A DNA stretch of 64,000 bases, taken from the NCBI GenBank assembly GCA_007844125.1, contig CM017568.1, forward strand, positions 3,382,547 to 3,446,546, written 5' to 3'. Under the pieces are notes generated by a model. It searched no databases and was not told the origin of the DNA. It was given only the letters and a program-made list of their open reading frames with translations. This DNA comes from Sinonovacula constricta (Eukaryota; Mollusca; Bivalvia; Cardiida; Solecurtidae). Positions 20,305 through 30,977 of this stretch are shown here, piece by piece (positions within the stretch are counted from its first letter, which is position 1; each line of letters opens with the position of its first letter). The position numbers and the translations under genes are program-made.

Positions 20305-23300
20305 CTGGAAAAAATATTGTAAATAATGTTTAAAAAAGGCTATTAACTTGAAAAACAAACTACCGGTAAGTTTACTTGAGGATTGGAAATAGTGAATATT
20401 TAACATCTGCCATAGAAACATAGTGTTATAGGTAAGATATTTGCAGCAGGATTTAGGGATGTATCCCCGATAAGATATCTGCATCAGGATTTAGGGATGT
20501 ATCCCCGATAAGATATCTGCATCAGGATTTAGGGATGTATCCCCGATAAGATATTTGCAGCAGGATTTAGGGATATATCCCCGATAAGATATCTGCATCA
20601 GGATTTAGAGATGTATCCCCGATAAGATATCTGCAGCAGGATTTAGAGATGTATCCCCGATAAGATATCTGCATCAGGATTAAGGGATGTATCCCAGATA
20701 TCTGCAGCAGGATTAAGGGATGTATCCCAGATAAGATATCTGCATCAGGATCTAGGGATGTATCCCAGATAAGATATCTGCAGCAGGATTTAGGGATGTA
20801 TCCCAGATAAGATATCTGCAGCAGGATTTAGAGATGTATCCCCGATAAGATATCTGCATCAGGATTAAGGGATGTATCCCAGATATCTGCAGCAGGATTA
20901 AGGGATGTATCCCAGATAAGATATCTGCATCAGGATTAAGGGATGTATCCCAGATATCTGCAGCAGGATTAAGGGATGTATCCCAGATAAGATATCTGCA
21001 TCAGGATTAAGGGATGTATCCCAGATATCTGCAGCAGGATTAAGGGATGTATCCCAGATAAGATATTTGCAGCAGGATTTAGGGATGTTTCCCAGATAAG
21101 ATATCTGCATCAGGATCTAGGGATGTATCCCAGATAAGATATCTGCAGCAGGATTTAGGGATGTATCCCCGATAAGATATCTGCATCAGGATTAAGGGAT
21201 GTATCCCAGATATCTGCAGCAGGATTTAGGGATGTATCCCCGATAAGATATCTGCAGCAGGATTTAGAGATGTATCCCCGATAAGATATCTGCATCAGGA
21301 TTAAGGGATGTATCCCCAATAAGATATCTGCATCAGGATTTAGATATGTATCCCCGATAAGATATCTGCCTTAGGATTAACGGATGTATCCCAGATAAGA
21401 TATCTGCAGCAGGATTTAGGGATGTATCCCCGATGAGATATCTGCAGCAGGATTTAGAGATGTATCCCCGACAAGATATCTGCATCAGGATTAAGGGATG
21501 TATCCCAGATATCTGCATCAGGATTAAGGGATGTATCCCAGATAAGATATCTGCAGCAGGACTAAATGATGTATCCCAGAAAAGATATCTGCAGCAGGAT
21601 TTAGGGATGTATCCCAGATAAGATATCTGCAGCAGGATCTAGGGATGTATCCCAGATAAGATATTTGCAGCAGGATTAAGGGATGTATCCCAGATAAGAT
21701 ATTTGCAGCAGGATCTAGGGATGTATCCCAGATAAGATATTTGCAGCAGGATTAAGGGATGTATCCCAGATAAGATATTTGCAGCAGGATCTAGGGATGT
21801 ATCCCAGATAAGATATCTGCAGCAGGACTAAATGATGTATCCCAGATAAGATATTTGCAGCAGGATTAAGGGATGTATCCCAGATAAGATATCTGCAGCA
21901 GGATCCCAGATAAGATATATGCAGCAGGATCTAGGAATGTATCCCAGATAAGATATCTGCAGCAGGATCTAGGGATGTATCCCAGATAAGATATCTGCAG
22001 CAGGATCTAGGGATGTATCCCAGATAAGATATCTGCAGCAGGATTAAGGGATGTATCCCAGATAAGATATCTGCAGCAGGACTAAATGATGTATCCCAGA
22101 TAAGATATTTGCAGCAGGATAAAGGGATGTATCCCAGATAAGATATCTGCAGCAGGATTAAGGGATGTATCCCAAAAAGATATCTGCAGCAGGATTAAGG
22201 GATGTATCCCAGATAAGATATCTGCAGCAGGATCTAGGGATGTATCCCAGATAAGATATCTGCAGCAGGATTAAGGGATGTATCCCAGATAAGATATCTG
22301 CAGCAGGACTAAATGATGTATCCCAGATAAGATATTTGCAGCAGGATAAAGGAATGTATCCCAGATAAGATATCTGCAGCAGGATCTAGGGATGTATCCC
22401 AGATATGAACAGTTCTATTTTTTAGAAATTCACAAAGATTAAAGGAAATGCATTAAGAAAACATTTATATGAGTGAGAATTTTCCTACATGTAAGGAAGT
22501 CTTTAAAAATTTCTTGACTTAGCTGAGAAAAATAATAACTAAGAATCTGTGTGTAAACCCTTGCTTTCTTTTTTATAGAGAATATAATTTTAATTTTCAA
22601 CCTACCGTAGTCTTTTCACTACATCTTTTACACTAATGCTAAGTACTGCTAAAAATTAAATAATATTAGCTACACCTTACTGAAAAATAATTGCCATACC
22701 AACAATAACTCATAAAATTAAAATAACATATTTTCATTTTTGAAAGATTATTTATTTTGTATAGATTTTCATGTAAAAAGAAGAAACATTTACATGTGAA
22801 AGCTTTTTACTTCGTGATGAAAAACAACTTAAGTTCCAATTAGGGAAATGTACATATAAATAACCCAAGCTAAAAATTACACAACCTGACTATCAACAGC
22901 CCTTTGTAAAAGGAAGACATACCAGAAGTAATTGATGGCAATACAGTAGTAGATAATGAGGCCAGCTCCCAGCAGTATTGACAGAACCACATAACTGATT
23001 CCCGGAGGCTCCTCTTCCTGTAATATACACATACTTGTACATATAAAGTATACATGTACTCTGGAAGTGTTATCACTTCAATATGAAGAATGTTTATCAT
23101 GAACAAAAAAATGTGTTTTTGAAACCATAGCAGCAATCATGATTATATAGTGATGCCTAGCCATTTTGGTGGAGGAAGACCCCAGACAAATGTCTGGTTA
23201 GAACCGCTGGTGCACCAGAAGTCAGCTGGAAGACCTTCACACATTAAGTCCCTCGCCCCAAACAGGACTTGAATCCATGAAGATGGAGGCTCAGAGAAGT

Positions 23301-26300
23301 TACAATTGGGTGACTATAACACTACACTATAGAGCACCCCCATGAAAAAAATTTTAAAAGAAAGAACTGCAATCAGTTTGGTGTGTGTGAGAGGATCATT
23401 GGAACAATGTGTATATAACTCCATCAGCTGAGGTCTTTAATGGGTGCTGCAAGGGAGTAACATGTCTGTCTCAAGACATCAGTGAGATTTATTCATCTGG
23501 TAATTGAAATTCCTGTGTGTATAGGTCTGCACTAAAACATACCTGATAAGATGCCTTATCATAATACTTCTTGCATGTCAAGTAGGAACAGACACTTTCA
23601 GTCAGTGATGCTGAAATAAACAAAACGATAAAATAAAAACACAAGGTTATTACACATAACAACTGTTCAACACACATTTATGAGTAATATACAATCAGTG
23701 AAAGCCCAGATCAATTCAGAGAGTTGATCAAGGTCTGCAATTTTTGCAGAAATGTTTTATTAAAATAATTTATGTTCAATTCATTTATAATGTACATGTT
23801 AAGTGTCTTTTTTCAAATTTCTAATGATGTTTAAGCTTAATCTTATTAAGATGCTGAAAGTAGTTTGAACCTGTAACACAGGTAAATGTAATGAACCAAC
23901 AGTGTAAGAAAGTAAGTCTTCAGGCTGAATTGCGCTGTGCTGGTGGTTATACATTTGGTTTTTCTCTACAAAAATATTTTAATGTGCCTATAATGACTAC
24001 ACCTGTGCTGCTGCCATGTATTAGAAAACAACAACTTCCATATATAAAAAGAGCCCCAATCCTTATCCAACAAAAAATCCAAGAAAAGAAAATATTCTTA
24101 CCCAGCAATGTTTTTGAGGCATTCCAGTGAAGGGATTCAGGAATACAACCAGAGAACAGTTCCTGTGAATAAATATTCATAAAAAAATGATGACAGAGCT
24201 CCAATTTCCAGTAATGTGGAGTATTTCTAGTTGAAGCAACACATATACAGCTATCATAGCAACATCCAGTCATTATTGTCAAAGGAATAACCCAGAACAC
24301 ATACAGAAGTTTGCTCCAACTCAGACTTAAATCCACAAAGTGAGGGACAATGAAGTCAGAGGAGTAACAAGTCAGCGGCTTTACCCTCTACACCACTGGC
24401 ACCTCCTGGGTGCCGTTAAAACAATCACATGACAGGACTCTCATGAGTTTTCACAATACATTGTTTAAAGAAGAAATAGAGGATTAAACATGAGAACATG
24501 TTAGTTTAGACTATTATCGTATCAACAAGTTCTGATTTATCCACAAAGGTTGTTTACTTAAATTGAATATAGTGTGGTCTTCACTGCTAAATCATGCCCT
24601 GAACATCGGACATGATACCTACTCAGTTACTCCCAACCTGACACTACTATAATATTTACTAGGCCAATCATTGGTGAAACAACCATATAAGTACCAGTAT
24701 AAGCAATAAGCAATACTTCTGATTACTCATTAAGACTTAGTATGGCATGTCACGGCCTAGGATTGAGCTAAGAATTGCAATGAGAAGCCAATGTTCTTTA
24801 ATGGTGTAACAAGAACATGCATGTGAACTTTTTGTTTAATTAAACCTTCTTGTTTTCAGCTGATTGAGAAACAAAGTTTCAGCTTATAGAAACTCCTTTC
24901 TTTTGTGGAGAATGAGTACTAAGGTAATCAGAAGATAGGGCAGGGTCTTAAGTAAGTGCAATAATAAGTGTCAAGCAACTAGCATCATGGTGGTATACCA
25001 GGGGTTCAAACCCAGGACCTTCTGATCTGGAGTTGAATGAGTATTCATATGTAGCTAAACACTAACCTTGCAGTCCTGGGCAAGATCTTTCATGTCCTCC
25101 TCCATACACAGAGCTGAATCCCAGAATGTTGGTTTTGCAATGCCAGAGTGGACATCACAGCGAAATATCTCACAATAGTCGGATAGACATACAGAGTCTG
25201 CATCCTGCAATATATACAATAGTGTCTTTTAGTGTGTCAAAGTTTAAGATTTGGGTTAGTCATTTCAGCAGCAATGTTCCAGTTATGTAGAAAGTGCTCA
25301 ACTGCAGCAGAATGTTTATTGCCAGCTTCGCTGTGACAGCATGCCATGAACACCTGCCATAAAACCAAACCCAATCACATTATCCTGACAATGGACCAAA
25401 CTTACTTGAAACTATCCTTATATTAGCATACAAAAAACACTTTTTAGAAATAATTCTGCAAGAGGGGACATATCTTAATACCTTCATACATTGTTTGATG
25501 TGATCAAACCAAGGGTCACCTTTACCTTGACTCAATGTTTTAGTTTATTTTCTTTTGGGCTGCCAAGGATGATGCACTGGTAATTTTGTGTTTGTTCAAA
25601 TATAAACATTTCACCATACTTCCAGCTGTAAATTGTAGATAATTAAGACAATAAGATTCCAGACAAATATACAGACAGAAACATCAAATGCAACACAGGT
25701 CATCTAGAAGATTTGCTTATCACTAAGCATTTGCCAAGCATGGGACTTTTAACAAAAGCATCACAATATCAGAAGCATACTAAATTATGTTGTTTTTTGG
25801 TGTAGATCCTACACAATCATATAGTTTTAATAAAAACTATCAGGTTTTACGATATTAAATTCAACTTACAGTGTTAATATAGGCTGCATGTCTGCTCTCA
25901 AGATGTTTATCTAGGTAGATTTCTCCAATGAATGCCTTGCCGCAGTAGTTACAGGACCAGCGCGAAGGTGCCTCCCTTTCCTTATGTTCCTCATGTCCTA
26001 GGTATCTGTCCCTGTCCTTGTAAAATGGACACTTATAGGGAATCTTGCTTCCCACACTGAGATACAGAGGTGCCAGCTCCTGTTCATAATACATATACAA
26101 ATATATAATATAGGAATATACATTTGTATAATCTACATTTACTATTATTTAAGCATTGTTAAGTGTGACTTGTTTGCTCCCTACACATGTGAAAGTTACT
26201 TGTTGCTATAGAAATGCATGTAAATCATTTGTCCTATACATGAACATAAAAAATTGACCACTACTCCACTTTCTTGTTGCATACACAGGGGAAGTTAACT

Positions 26301-27130
26301 ATTCCTAAGGAATTAATATGGATGCAGGTAACAATAATTACTGTTAATTGTTGGTAAGAAATTTAGGATAAATAGCCCATATCAAATTACTGATCTGATA
26401 TTATTCCAGATCTTATTTTCTGAATTCAATTCTGCATGAGCTTACTATAAGAAAACAAGTGGGCCATGATGGCCCTATACCACCCACCTGAGTGCCATAG
26501 ACATTTAGCTAAAAATAGCAAAGAATATGAGCAATGTTAAAAAAGCAAACATCAAAGCTCTAGGCCTTGTGGTTTCTGACAAGATAATTTTCAATGCGTT
26601 CCTGTTAAGCCATATAGGGAAAATGGCCACAACCCTGCAGCCATGTTTTTTGGCGGATCAAAATTCTTTAAACAGTCAATTTGACATTCTTCCACATATT
26701 TGTCATATTGAATTATTTACAGTTTTGCTCCTCAAGCAACTAAGCATCATTCAAGCATATACAACATGACAGTGATTGGTCATTTATATTACTACTACTG
26801 TACAATAGGATAAAAGAATGTGCAGACAGTTCTCAATTCAAACGCCACCCTAGACCCTCCCTTTAATCCAGATGCTGCTATGACAACTTGAATGACTAAG
26901 CTAACAAGGCCACTCACAAATCACTCCCTATCATTCCGCTAGCTTTACTTACATAAGATATATCTATTTGTTAACTATTTGTTATCTATTTGTTAACTAG
27001 GCTAAAGCCGCTTTTATAATTACATGAAGTCTCTTAAAAGAATTTAACAACTACATGTATTAAACTCATTTACCTGGTAGACAATGTTACGCACTGTCCT
27101 ACTTTTATCTCGTTCACAGTCTTCAGGTTG
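19710..27130 (-). CDS. Unrecognised single-pass membrane protein with a C2H2 finger (first exon unresolved)
   Basis: Seven exons join in phase on the minus strand into 407 residues: 27130-27074, 26079-25870, 25204-25067, 24162-24102, 23610-23543, 23017-22923, 20304-19710. In order: a finger C62-x2-C65-x12-H78-x4-H83, a cysteine-rich region with a PTFWDSALC motif and an NAS sequon (N149), a hydrophobic helix at about 185-206, and a tail of about 200 residues rich in Ser, Lys and Arg (FSRRSKEKSKSPSPNSGKSR) that ends in Gln/Gly-rich sequence. If a signal peptide exists, finger and cysteines face the lumen and the tail the cytosol. The start codon is not settled (see 30229). I do not recognise the family. 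It converges with PKMYT1 and diverges from POLR1F. Confidence 0.85.
20433..22407. repeat. Minisatellite, about 50 units of 38 bp
   Basis: The unit reads gatatctgcagcaggatta then agggatgtatcccagataa. It contains GATATC, CTGCAG and the near-palindrome GGGATGTATCCC. Units in the first half often read gcatcagg and ccccgataag, those in the second half gcagcagg and cccagataag; some units lack about 6-8 bp. It lies wholly inside the last intron of the C2H2 membrane protein. Confidence 0.95.
22923..23017 (-). CDS. C2H2 membrane protein exon: transmembrane helix
   Basis: It encodes EEEPPGISYVVLSILLGAG and LIIYYCIAINYFW. The acceptor is tattacag and the donor CTG|gtatgt; it ends in phase 2 and joins the tail exon. 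Confidence 0.88.
23129..23342 (-). mobile_element. tRNA-derived SINE, family 1
   Basis: On the minus strand it has an A-box-like tagtgttatag, a B-box-like ggattcaagtcc and then the family body agacatttgtctggggtct. It lies in an intron of the C2H2 membrane protein. Confidence 0.75.
23543..23610 (-). CDS. C2H2 membrane protein exon: cysteine-rich
   Basis: It encodes ASLTESVCSYLTCKKYYDK then ASYQ. The acceptor is atttcag and the donor CAG|gtatgt. Confidence 0.86.
24102..24162 (-). CDS. C2H2 membrane protein exon: NAS sequon
   Basis: It encodes ELFSGCIPESLHWNASKTLL. The acceptor is attcacag and the donor TGG|gtaaga; it ends in phase 1. Confidence 0.86.
24310..24412 (-). mobile_element. Partial tRNA-derived SINE, family 1
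   Basis: The head matches the other copies: on plus, cagacttaaatccacaa, agtgaggg, gaggagtaacaagtcagc. The body is missing. Confidence 0.55.
24965..25062 (-). mobile_element. SINE-like tRNA-related sequence, second type
   Basis: On the minus strand it reads tcctgggtttgaaccccgg-like B-box sequence (ggtttgaacccc) with tagctacatatgaa upstream. It abuts the exon at 25067-25204. Only one copy is seen. Confidence 0.4.
25067..25204 (-). CDS. C2H2 membrane protein exon: cysteine-rich
   Basis: It encodes DADSVCLSDYCEIFRCDVHS then the PTFWDSALCMEEDMKDLAQD region. There are five cysteines in 46 residues, suggesting disulfides or metal binding. The acceptor is tattgcag and the donor AAG|gttagt. Confidence 0.88.
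25870..26079 (-). CDS. C2H2 membrane protein exon: zinc finger
   Basis: It encodes ELAPLYLSVGSKIPYKCPFY through WSCNYCGKAF and LDKHLESRHAAYINT. The finger has C-x2-C-x12-H-x4-H spacing. The acceptor is atgaacag and the donor ACT|gtaagt. Confidence 0.9.
26453..26525 (-). mobile_element. 3' tip of the 145-bp repeat element family, minus orientation
   Basis: The plus strand reads aacaagtgggccatgatgg then ccctat, the complement of the terminal hairpin seen at 3138-3154. The terminal gggccat/atggccc stem is intact; nothing of the core remains. Confidence 0.65.
27074..27130 (-). CDS. C2H2 membrane protein, first supported exon
   Basis: It encodes QPEDCERDKSRTVRNIVYQ in phase 0. The acceptor is cttgtagtag, which is poor. 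Just upstream, a hydrophobic run LFFSVFLVVAT lies in another frame and would read like a signal peptide ending at this point, so either the true splice differs or an indel is present. Confidence 0.65.
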
Positions 27131-28417
27131 CTACTACAAGAAACACTGAAAAGAAAAGCTGGAAAAAAAAATCATAATTATTCTCCTAATCTTTGTTGAA
27201 TAAAAAGTAACCTCATTTATATTAATAAAATAAAAAAGAATGTGCCTAATGCCCAATGCAGTTTAAGCCATTAACATCTCTATGCACATTCACCATGTGG
27301 GCATGTAACTATATGTATGCTAGAGATTGGCAGCTTAGCCTAATAATACCAAATCACATAGCAAACAAACATGTCACTTAACAGGGCATATGAAATAACA
27401 GCAGACATGTAAATCTGCAGGGACTCTCATTCGGTCATTGTCTGCCGTAAAATATAGAAATATTTGTTTTAATGCCTTATTCAAGTTATTCATGTATATA
27501 TCTACTTTCAATGCTTTCCCATTTTATTTTATTTATTGAACATGAGTGCTCATGACAATTTACATTTTTTAAAAACATTATTGTTATCCAAGCGCTGTAA
27601 TTCTTTTTGCTACACGTCACTGATACTGAGTTTTCCCTTGTACATTTTTGTCTTCATTTTTTGTTTGTTTGGGTCCTTGCATATTGGATGATATTGTTCA
27701 GTTATTTCTGATGAAATGAAAAGTAAAAAATATTTAACTCAACTAGTTTATTTGCCATTAGTACCTATTTTTACAATATCTTTTTAAGAGTGTTATTCCC
27801 ATTAAAAATTTAAGTTTCAAATCATATGAGTAAAGTATTAGCTATTCAAAGCAAAATGAACATACTTAATTTGTCTGGTTTTCAACACAAAAACCAAGTT
27901 AATTTAAACAGAGTCACACACAGATTATTATTTTACTAACATCTGTTATTTGTAATATCTGGAGAAAAATACTCTCTGATTTTATTTTTTATAACCAAAA
28001 ATATTGACATTTTGAAGTGTGTATTGATAATCCATTATCATGCCCCAACTTATTTTGTTTCTTTGTAAGCAATGTCATAAATCTCCTGAGGTGCCTTACT
28101 TTTATTTCTTGCCTTTGTACTAAGGAGTCTAAAGAGGACAGGATTTAAAGTCCTGAACATAATTTCTACTGGGTAGACAAAATCTCTCCTATATATTTTT
28201 CCAGGCAAAGTAGTTCTTACTGGCATCTTCTGAAAATCTAATGCGTTTATGGGACATCATCAAATCGAATCTTACTGGTTCCAGTTGTTAACAAACAGAC
28301 TGCTTCAGCCGTTAAACTAAGTTCCCAAAAACAATGAACAATGACCATTGTTCACATTAGCAAACTGACATAAAACTAATCACATTTTGAGACAATAAAA
28401 ACAGTGTAGTTAAACTG
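27131..28417. other. 5' intron of the C2H2 membrane protein, AT-rich
   Basis: No exon or clear repeat can be supported here. The missing signal-peptide exon of the gene must lie in or beyond this stretch. Confidence 0.4.
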
Positions 28418-29689
28418 ATGTACCGTATATACTCAATTATAAGAAGGGGATTTTTCCTTGGAAAATAGCCTTCAAAGTGGGGGGCCAGTTTTATAAGCAC
28501 GATCTACAACAAGGCCTAAAAAATTTATGCAGGAATTCTTATTTTTTTCATTAAAAAATGTATGAAAATGGACAGCTTACAGGCAGACTTGATGGCATCG
28601 ACCAAAAAGATTTATATATCGTGCCACTGCTAGAAGCAGAATTTTCTCACGGCTCTCCCAGCCCTCCACAATTGAGAGATATCAGTCAAAAATCCTGATG
28701 GCATGGCAGGTCGAGCAAACACTATGATGGCTTATTAGCACAAGTCTAAACCGCCACGACTGTTTGCCCAGTAAAACATTGTGTACTGTGTAACATAAGA
28801 CACTCTAACCCATTATATCATGTACATGTCAGACTAGATGGCATAGATCAAGGAAATTAATATCATGCCGCCGGGTGGATCAGGATGTTTTCACGGCTCT
28901 CCACAATTGAGGCACTAAGCAAACATACTGCATTACCTACTGGAAATCACTAGATTTAAGATGTGCCTAAATCTTGATCAGAACAGGGCACTGTCCTTGT
29001 GAACATGCCGCCAATCAATAATTTCATGGAGAACTGTAATCAGCACCTGCTTATAAAAACACATCATTCACACATCATTCACACCCTCATGGTCAAACTG
29101 CTTCGATCCATATCACCATGACAACAGCCATCTCAGAATCAATCAACTTGACCTGTGAAACGAGGCAAGTCTACACAGAAACACCAAGTAAATTACAGCT
29201 TGGTGTATATGGCAGACTGAAGTTGAAAGTTTGTTTTAGCGTTTACTTATGGATAATTAGCTGTGTATCATGCAGAACAAAAGGAAATGTATATTAGAAA
29301 GTAAATCATTGTTTGATTATTTAATTTACATATTAAGTGAGCAACATTTCAAACAGCGTTGAGAATAACAAATGTGTTAAAAAGTATTAAGCCGTTACAT
29401 AGGCTGTATAAACCATAAATTCTATATAAATTACGCTTATACATTCATATGGCGTGTACAAGATATACTGGGACAGTGTGTCTTACATAACACAGTACTC
29501 TTATTAATGGTTGCAGCAGTTTACAAATGTTGGTAATATAGCGACTTTCACAAATCTTGGGTAGACACCTGCTGAAAATTTCACCCAGTCTTTTAAAAGG
29601 TCAGCAAAGAAAACCTCAGATTTGGGAGGCAAACTAGGGGGACTCGTCTTATTGGCAGGTCACCTTATGGTTGCAGATATATGGTACAT
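28418..29689. mobile_element. 1.27-kb element with short terminal inverted repeats
   Basis: The left end reads ATGTACCGTATATAC and the right end, on the minus strand, ATGTACCATATATCTG; both continue into a-taagN-rich sequence (aattataag; aaccataag). The interior shows a partial internal duplication (gacttgatggcatcgacc / gactagatggcatagatc) and no transposase ORF. A related fragment lies at 463-870. No clear target-site duplication. Confidence 0.55.
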
Positions 29690-29816
29690 ATAGTGTCCTT
29701 TCTTAAAATATACAACTCCACTTCAAGGTAGAGGACATATGACAAACAGAAGTTTGAGAGTCGAGGAACAAGACTGGGTGAGGTGATGTATGTGGACGAA
29801 TGAAAAGGAGAGAATG

Positions 29817-29960
29817 TGTTAGCTCAGTCAGTTGAGCATTTGCCCTGTTAGCAAAGGGTCCTGGATCCCTAGACTGGCTGCAAATATTTCTTCCAATTTT
29901 GCAATGGCCCTGTGCTGGTTATATGTGGAAATATTTCTTGTCATGCCAGGAATAATAAAA
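29817..29960 (+). mobile_element. tRNA-derived SINE, third type
   Basis: It begins ttagctcagtcagttgagc, a strong A-box region like real tRNA genes, with ggatccct at the B-box position. The anticodon arm does not fold as a tRNA and the sequence continues past the tRNA part. Confidence 0.6.
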
Positions 29961-30228
29961 CTCTATTAGGATGGCTGATTTTTTTCTGAAAGAAATTATA
30001 TATTTACTGCATCAGCAGTGAATACAAAAACTGTGTGTATTTAATTGATACAGTAGGTGTTAATTCAGGTATCCCTATGTGTTTATAGTTACTGTTTTGA
30101 TTGGTTCAAGTGCAAACTAGTGTTTCAAATTGTATTTGGTCATTTGTAAAATGATGACTATCTTTGACCTAAGTAAATGTTTGGTTTATGTAAAAAAGTA
30201 ATTCACAAAACTTTATAAAATTACAAAC

Positions 30229-30249
30229 CACAGCTAAGACAGCAGCCAT
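30229..30249 (-). CDS. Candidate first coding exon of the C2H2 membrane protein
   Basis: An ATG opens MAAVLAV and is followed by gtttgt as a possible weak donor, in phase 0 to match the exon at 27130. It lies at the divergent promoter shared with POLR1F. The joined N-terminus would lack a normal signal peptide, so this is only a candidate. Confidence 0.25.
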
Positions 30250-30783
30250 TGTTGCTCGATTTGTTTTGTAAAATATATAAAAGTACTCCAGTTTTGTATT
30301 TTATCCACTGCGTTAGATAAATGTGATGAAATATGGCTTAAGATAATACATAATTTTGACTGAATGTTTATTCATATTGTAATATACTCGATTCAAATAT
30401 TTTTAGGATTAGAATAATAATTAGAATTTGAGAATCTCTTGCTATAATTTTCAAACAAGTTTGACCATAATGAACCCGCACGAGATGAAAATAGAAGAAA
30501 TGTCGGTTGTTTTCTGTTTTTTGTACACTTTGATAGGTATTTTGACCATCATATCGTTCAACGAAAGTCATACACGAATGTCATTATTCTTATCACAGTA
30601 ATCAACAATAATTTCTTTAAATCACGCGTTTAAATAACTGACAATGTAATAAACACTTAACGATTATAGATATTTACGTCGACACCGGTTCATCCAAAAT
30701 GGCAGCCCCCATGAAAACACGTTTGTTAAAATACAACTAATTGAAACATAAAACGTTTTACTTTACAGTAATTATCAAAGGAA
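30250..30783. promoter_or_regulatory. Likely divergent promoter region
   Basis: POLR1F starts at 30784 on plus, and the minus-strand gene must start upstream of 27130, probably near 30249. The stretch contains no coding sequence apart from a 13-codon upstream ORF at 30700-30741, and a few CG dinucleotides (cacgcg, tacgtcgacaccgg) in otherwise CG-poor DNA. A TATA box is not evident. Confidence 0.45.
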
Positions 30784-30977
30784 ATGGCAAAGGAAATGAA
30801 AAAAGTAACAGGACTGGCTTTTGCACAGGCAGAAGAAATAATGAAGAATGACACAAACTCTCAGCTTTTTATAGAATCAAAGTCGCACCACATTGCTCTT
30901 TCTCCTAAGTATTTGGGCGACATTAAAGCAGGAGTTACCGAGGAACTAGATAAAGTGCTGACACATTACGACAAGAG
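30784..30977 (+). CDS. POLR1F: POLR1F exon 1
   Basis: It encodes MAKEMKKVTGLAFAQAEEIM through VLTHYDK. The donor is GAG|gttggt and it ends in phase 2. A short upstream ORF lies at 30700-30741. Confidence 0.92.

Noticed and set aside
20433..22407. Regular repeats that could suggest a CRISPR array
   Set aside because: Units are directly joined with no unique spacers, and the window is eukaryotic.
29817..29890. Possible tRNA gene (ttagctcagtcagttgagc)
   Set aside because: The B box and 3' acceptor arm do not complete a cloverleaf; better read as a SINE head.
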